From: Catellatospora methionotrophica
GTDB taxonomy: Bacteria > Actinomycetota > Actinomycetes > Mycobacteriales > Micromonosporaceae
Direction of reading: 5' to 3'
DNA length: 64,000 nt
NCBI RefSeq assembly: GCF_011297335.1
Contig: NZ_JAAOTJ010000001.1
Coordinates: 1,054,001-1,118,000, forward strand
Positions within the stretch are counted from its first letter, which is position 1. Each line of letters begins with the position of its first letter. Shown here piece by piece: positions 62,217-64,000 of this stretch. Both the position numbers and the translations under genes were made by a program. Under the pieces are notes generated by a model. It searched no databases. It worked only from the letters and a program-made list of their open reading frames with translations, and was not told the origin of the DNA.

Positions 62217-64000
62217 CGTCTCCCCATCTCCGCCCGCACCCGCCGGGTGCGCGCTGCCAGTGCCGCGCGGCCGTCGACCGCCGGGGCCGTCCGCGCCGCG
62301 GCGGGGGCCGCGGTGTCCTCGTCGAGGAACCGGGCCAGCCGCGCCACGGTCGGGTACCGGAACAGGTCGACGGCGGCGATCTGCACGCCGAGCGCGTCCC
62401 GTAGTCCCGCGTGGACCCGGACCAGCAGCATCGAGTTGCCGCCCAGGTCGAAGAAGTTGTCGTCGGCGCCGATCCGGTCCAGGCCCAGCACGGCCCGCCA
62501 CACGTCGGCGACGGCCTGCTCGGTCGCCCCGCGCGGGGCCCGGTACGGCGTGCCCAGCTGCGGCCGGGCCGCCGTCGGCGCGGGCAGGGCCCGCTGGTCG
62601 AGCTTGCCGTTCGGGGTCGTCGGCAGGTCGGCCACCTCGACGAACGCGGCCGGGACCATGAACTCGGGCAGGTCGCGCAGCAGCTCGGTGCGCAGCGCGT
62701 CGGCGCTGACCCCGCCCGGCCGCTGCGCCACCACGTATCCGACGAGGCGTTTGTGTCCGGGCTGGTCCTCGCGGACGACGACCGCGCAGCGGGCGACCCC
62801 GGCGCAGTCGCGCAGCCGGGCCTCGACCTCGCCGGGCTCGACCCGGTTGCCGCGGATCTTCACCTGCCCGTCGCGGCGGCCCAGGATGTCCAGGCTGCCG
62901 TCGGCCCGCCAGCGCGCCAGGTCACCGGTGCGGTACAGGCGCGCGCCCGGCTCGGCCGCGTACGGGTCCGGCACGAACGCGGCCGCGGTCAGCGCGGCCC
63001 GGCCCAGGTAGCCCCGTCCCACGGCCGCCCCGCCGATGAACAGCTCCCCGGCGACGCCGATCGGCACGGGCCGCATCCGCGCGTCGAGCACGTGGATGCT
63101 CGCCCCGGTCATCGGCGTGCCGATCGGGACGGCCGGGCCGCCGGTGTACCGCCCGCCGGTGACCATCACCGACGTCTCGGTCGGGCCGTACGTGTTGAAG
63201 AAGGCGCGGCCGTGCTGCCACGCGGCGGCGACGTCGACCGGGCAGCTCTCCCCGCCGACGGTCAGCACCCGCAGCTCGGGAACCTGCGCCGGGTCCATCG
63301 CCTGCAAGGCGACCGGCGGCACGTCGAGCATCGTGATGCGCCGCCGGGCCAGGGTGCGCGCCAGGTCGGGGCCGGGCATCCGGTCGTGGCGGGCCACGAT
63401 GTGCAGCTCGGCGCCGGCGCACAGGGCGGTGAGCATGTCCGACACGGCCGCGTCGAAGCCGGGTCCGTGGAACTGCAGCACCCGGTCGCCGGCCGTGATC
63501 GCGAGCAGGTCGTCGATGGCGTCGGCGAGGTTGCTCAGCCCCCGGTGGGTGCTCACCACACCCTTGGGCCGACCGGTGGAACCGGACGTGTAGATCAGGT
63601 ACGCGGCCTCGTCGGGACCCGGCGTGACATCCGGGCGCGGCGCGTCCGGCAGGTCCTCGACGCGCAGCAGCACCGGCCCGGCGGGTACCGCGGGCGCGGT
63701 CGCCGCGTCGGTGAGCACCAGCACGGCCTCGGAGTCGGCGAGCAGGTAGCGGATGCGTTCGGCGGGCAGGTCGGGGTCGATCGGCACGTACACGGCCCCA
63801 GCGGCGAGCACACCGAGGAACGCCGCTACGGCCTGCGGGCCTGGTCGCAGCCATACCGCGACGGGCGTCTCCGGTCCGTCCACGGCGTCGTAGACCGCAG
63901 CGGCGATGCTGCCCGCCAAGGTGTGCAGTTCGCCGTAGGTCGTCCGCCGATCGTCGCAGTCGACGGCGATGCGGTCCGGGTCGATCGCGGCGATCCGGTC
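62213..64000 (-). CDS. NRPS A-PCP protein, N-terminus off the right edge
   Basis: The frame is open to the last base, so the start is outside the window. The A domain has A3 IYTSGSTGRPKG, A5 NTYGPTETS, A7 YRTGDLARW, A8 KIRGNRVEPGEVE and A10 NGKLDQR. The pocket keeps an Asp at the 235-like position (GFDAAVSD) and has another acidic residue (MLDVPP), which suggests an amino-acid substrate with a polar or basic group, tentatively. The PCP has GGNSMLLV instead of GGDS; the serine is present. A helical tail ends [13 protein letters not shown]. It acts as loading or first module for the PKS that follows with an ATGA overlap. What precedes the A domain, perhaps a C domain, is unknown. Confidence 0.9.
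   Translation of the reverse strand, partial: DRIAAIDPDRIAVDCDDRRTTYGELHTLAGSIAAAVYDAVDGPETPVAVWLRPGPQAVAAFLGVLAAGAVYVPIDPDLPAERIRYLLADSEAVLVLTDAATAPAVPAGPVLLRVEDLPDAPRPDVTPGPDEAAYLIYTSGSTGRPKGVVSTHRGLSNLADAIDDLLAITAGDRVLQFHGPGFDAAVSDMLTALCAGAELHIVARHDRMPGPDLARTLARRRITMLDVPPVALQAMDPAQVPELRVLTVGGESCPVDVAAAWQHGRAFFNTYGPTETSVMVTGGRYTGGPAVPIGTPMTGASIHVLDARMRPVPIGVAGELFIGGAAVGRGYLGRAALTAAAFVPDPYAAEPGARLYRTGDLARWRADGSLDILGRRDGQVKIRGNRVEPGEVEARLRDCAGVARCAVVVREDQPGHKRLVGYVVAQRPGGVSADALRTELLRDLPEFMVPAAFVEVADLPTTPNGKLDQRALPAPTAARPQLGTPYRAPRGATEQAVADVWRAVLGLDRIGADDNFFDLGGNSMLLVRVHAGLRDALGVQIAAVDLFRYPTVARLARFLDEDTAAPAAARTAPAVDGRAALAARTRRVRAEMGRR

Overview
The window is very G+C-rich, its ORFs show the strong third-position G/C of an actinomycete, and it uses many GTG starts and four-base start/stop overlaps. 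The secreted lytic proteins, SARP/AfsR regulator and large biosynthetic genes fit a filamentous actinobacterium; Micromonosporaceae is my guess from gene style only. I saw no rRNA, tRNA, CRISPR array, transposase or phage gene.

Layout. (1) 1-15 kb, all minus strand: secreted and sensory genes. These are a DNRLRE/VCBS surface protein cut by the left edge, a 65-aa protein, two paralogous CHAP-domain proteins, a three-gene two-component operon with one degenerate kinase, a secreted exo-glycosidase with ricin and AbfB modules coupled to a small DUF6289-like protein, and an M4 metallopeptidase. (2) 15-25 kb, minus: a biosynthetic operon read as a 594-aa unknown protein, an NRPS with domains MbtH-A-PCP-C, a sulfotransferase, and two ABC exporter half-units. 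(3) 25.3-39.5 kb, plus: an M23 peptidase, a SARP regulator carrying a TTA codon, and a tightly coupled ten-gene operon: stand-alone A domain, stand-alone PCP, flavin amine oxidase, acyl-adenylating enzyme, ATP-grasp ligase, PaaK-like enzyme, MFS exporter, SDR, hotdog thioesterase, second PaaK-like enzyme. (4) 39.5-45.2 kb: small hypothetical genes, a SHOCT membrane protein, a second M23 peptidase, a LysR regulator and an M64 peptidase. (5) 45.2-64 kb, minus: a second biosynthetic operon running off the right edge. In transcription order it has an A-PCP NRPS, a KS-AT-ACP PKS, MbtH, a 2053-aa NRPS without any adenylation domain, an MFS transporter, an ACP, an FkbH/KAS III fusion, an FkbH protein, a second ACP, a VOC protein and a type II thioesterase.

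The most unusual system is region 5. The 2053-aa NRPS reads C-X-PCP-C-X-PCP-E-like, where each X sits in the place of an A domain and resembles the N-terminal domain of the FkbH proteins encoded beside it. Four copies of this fold lie within about 12 kb. Together with two small carrier proteins and an FkbH/KAS III fusion, this suggests a hybrid pathway using FkbH-type (glyceryl-ACP-like) units and carrier proteins loaded in trans. Regions 2 and 3 could form a second pathway under the SARP: a diamino-acid (possibly beta-lysine-like) unit is loaded on a free PCP, oxidised, and joined by several ATP-dependent activating enzymes. Whether regions 2, 3 and 5 make one product or more cannot be decided from sequence alone.
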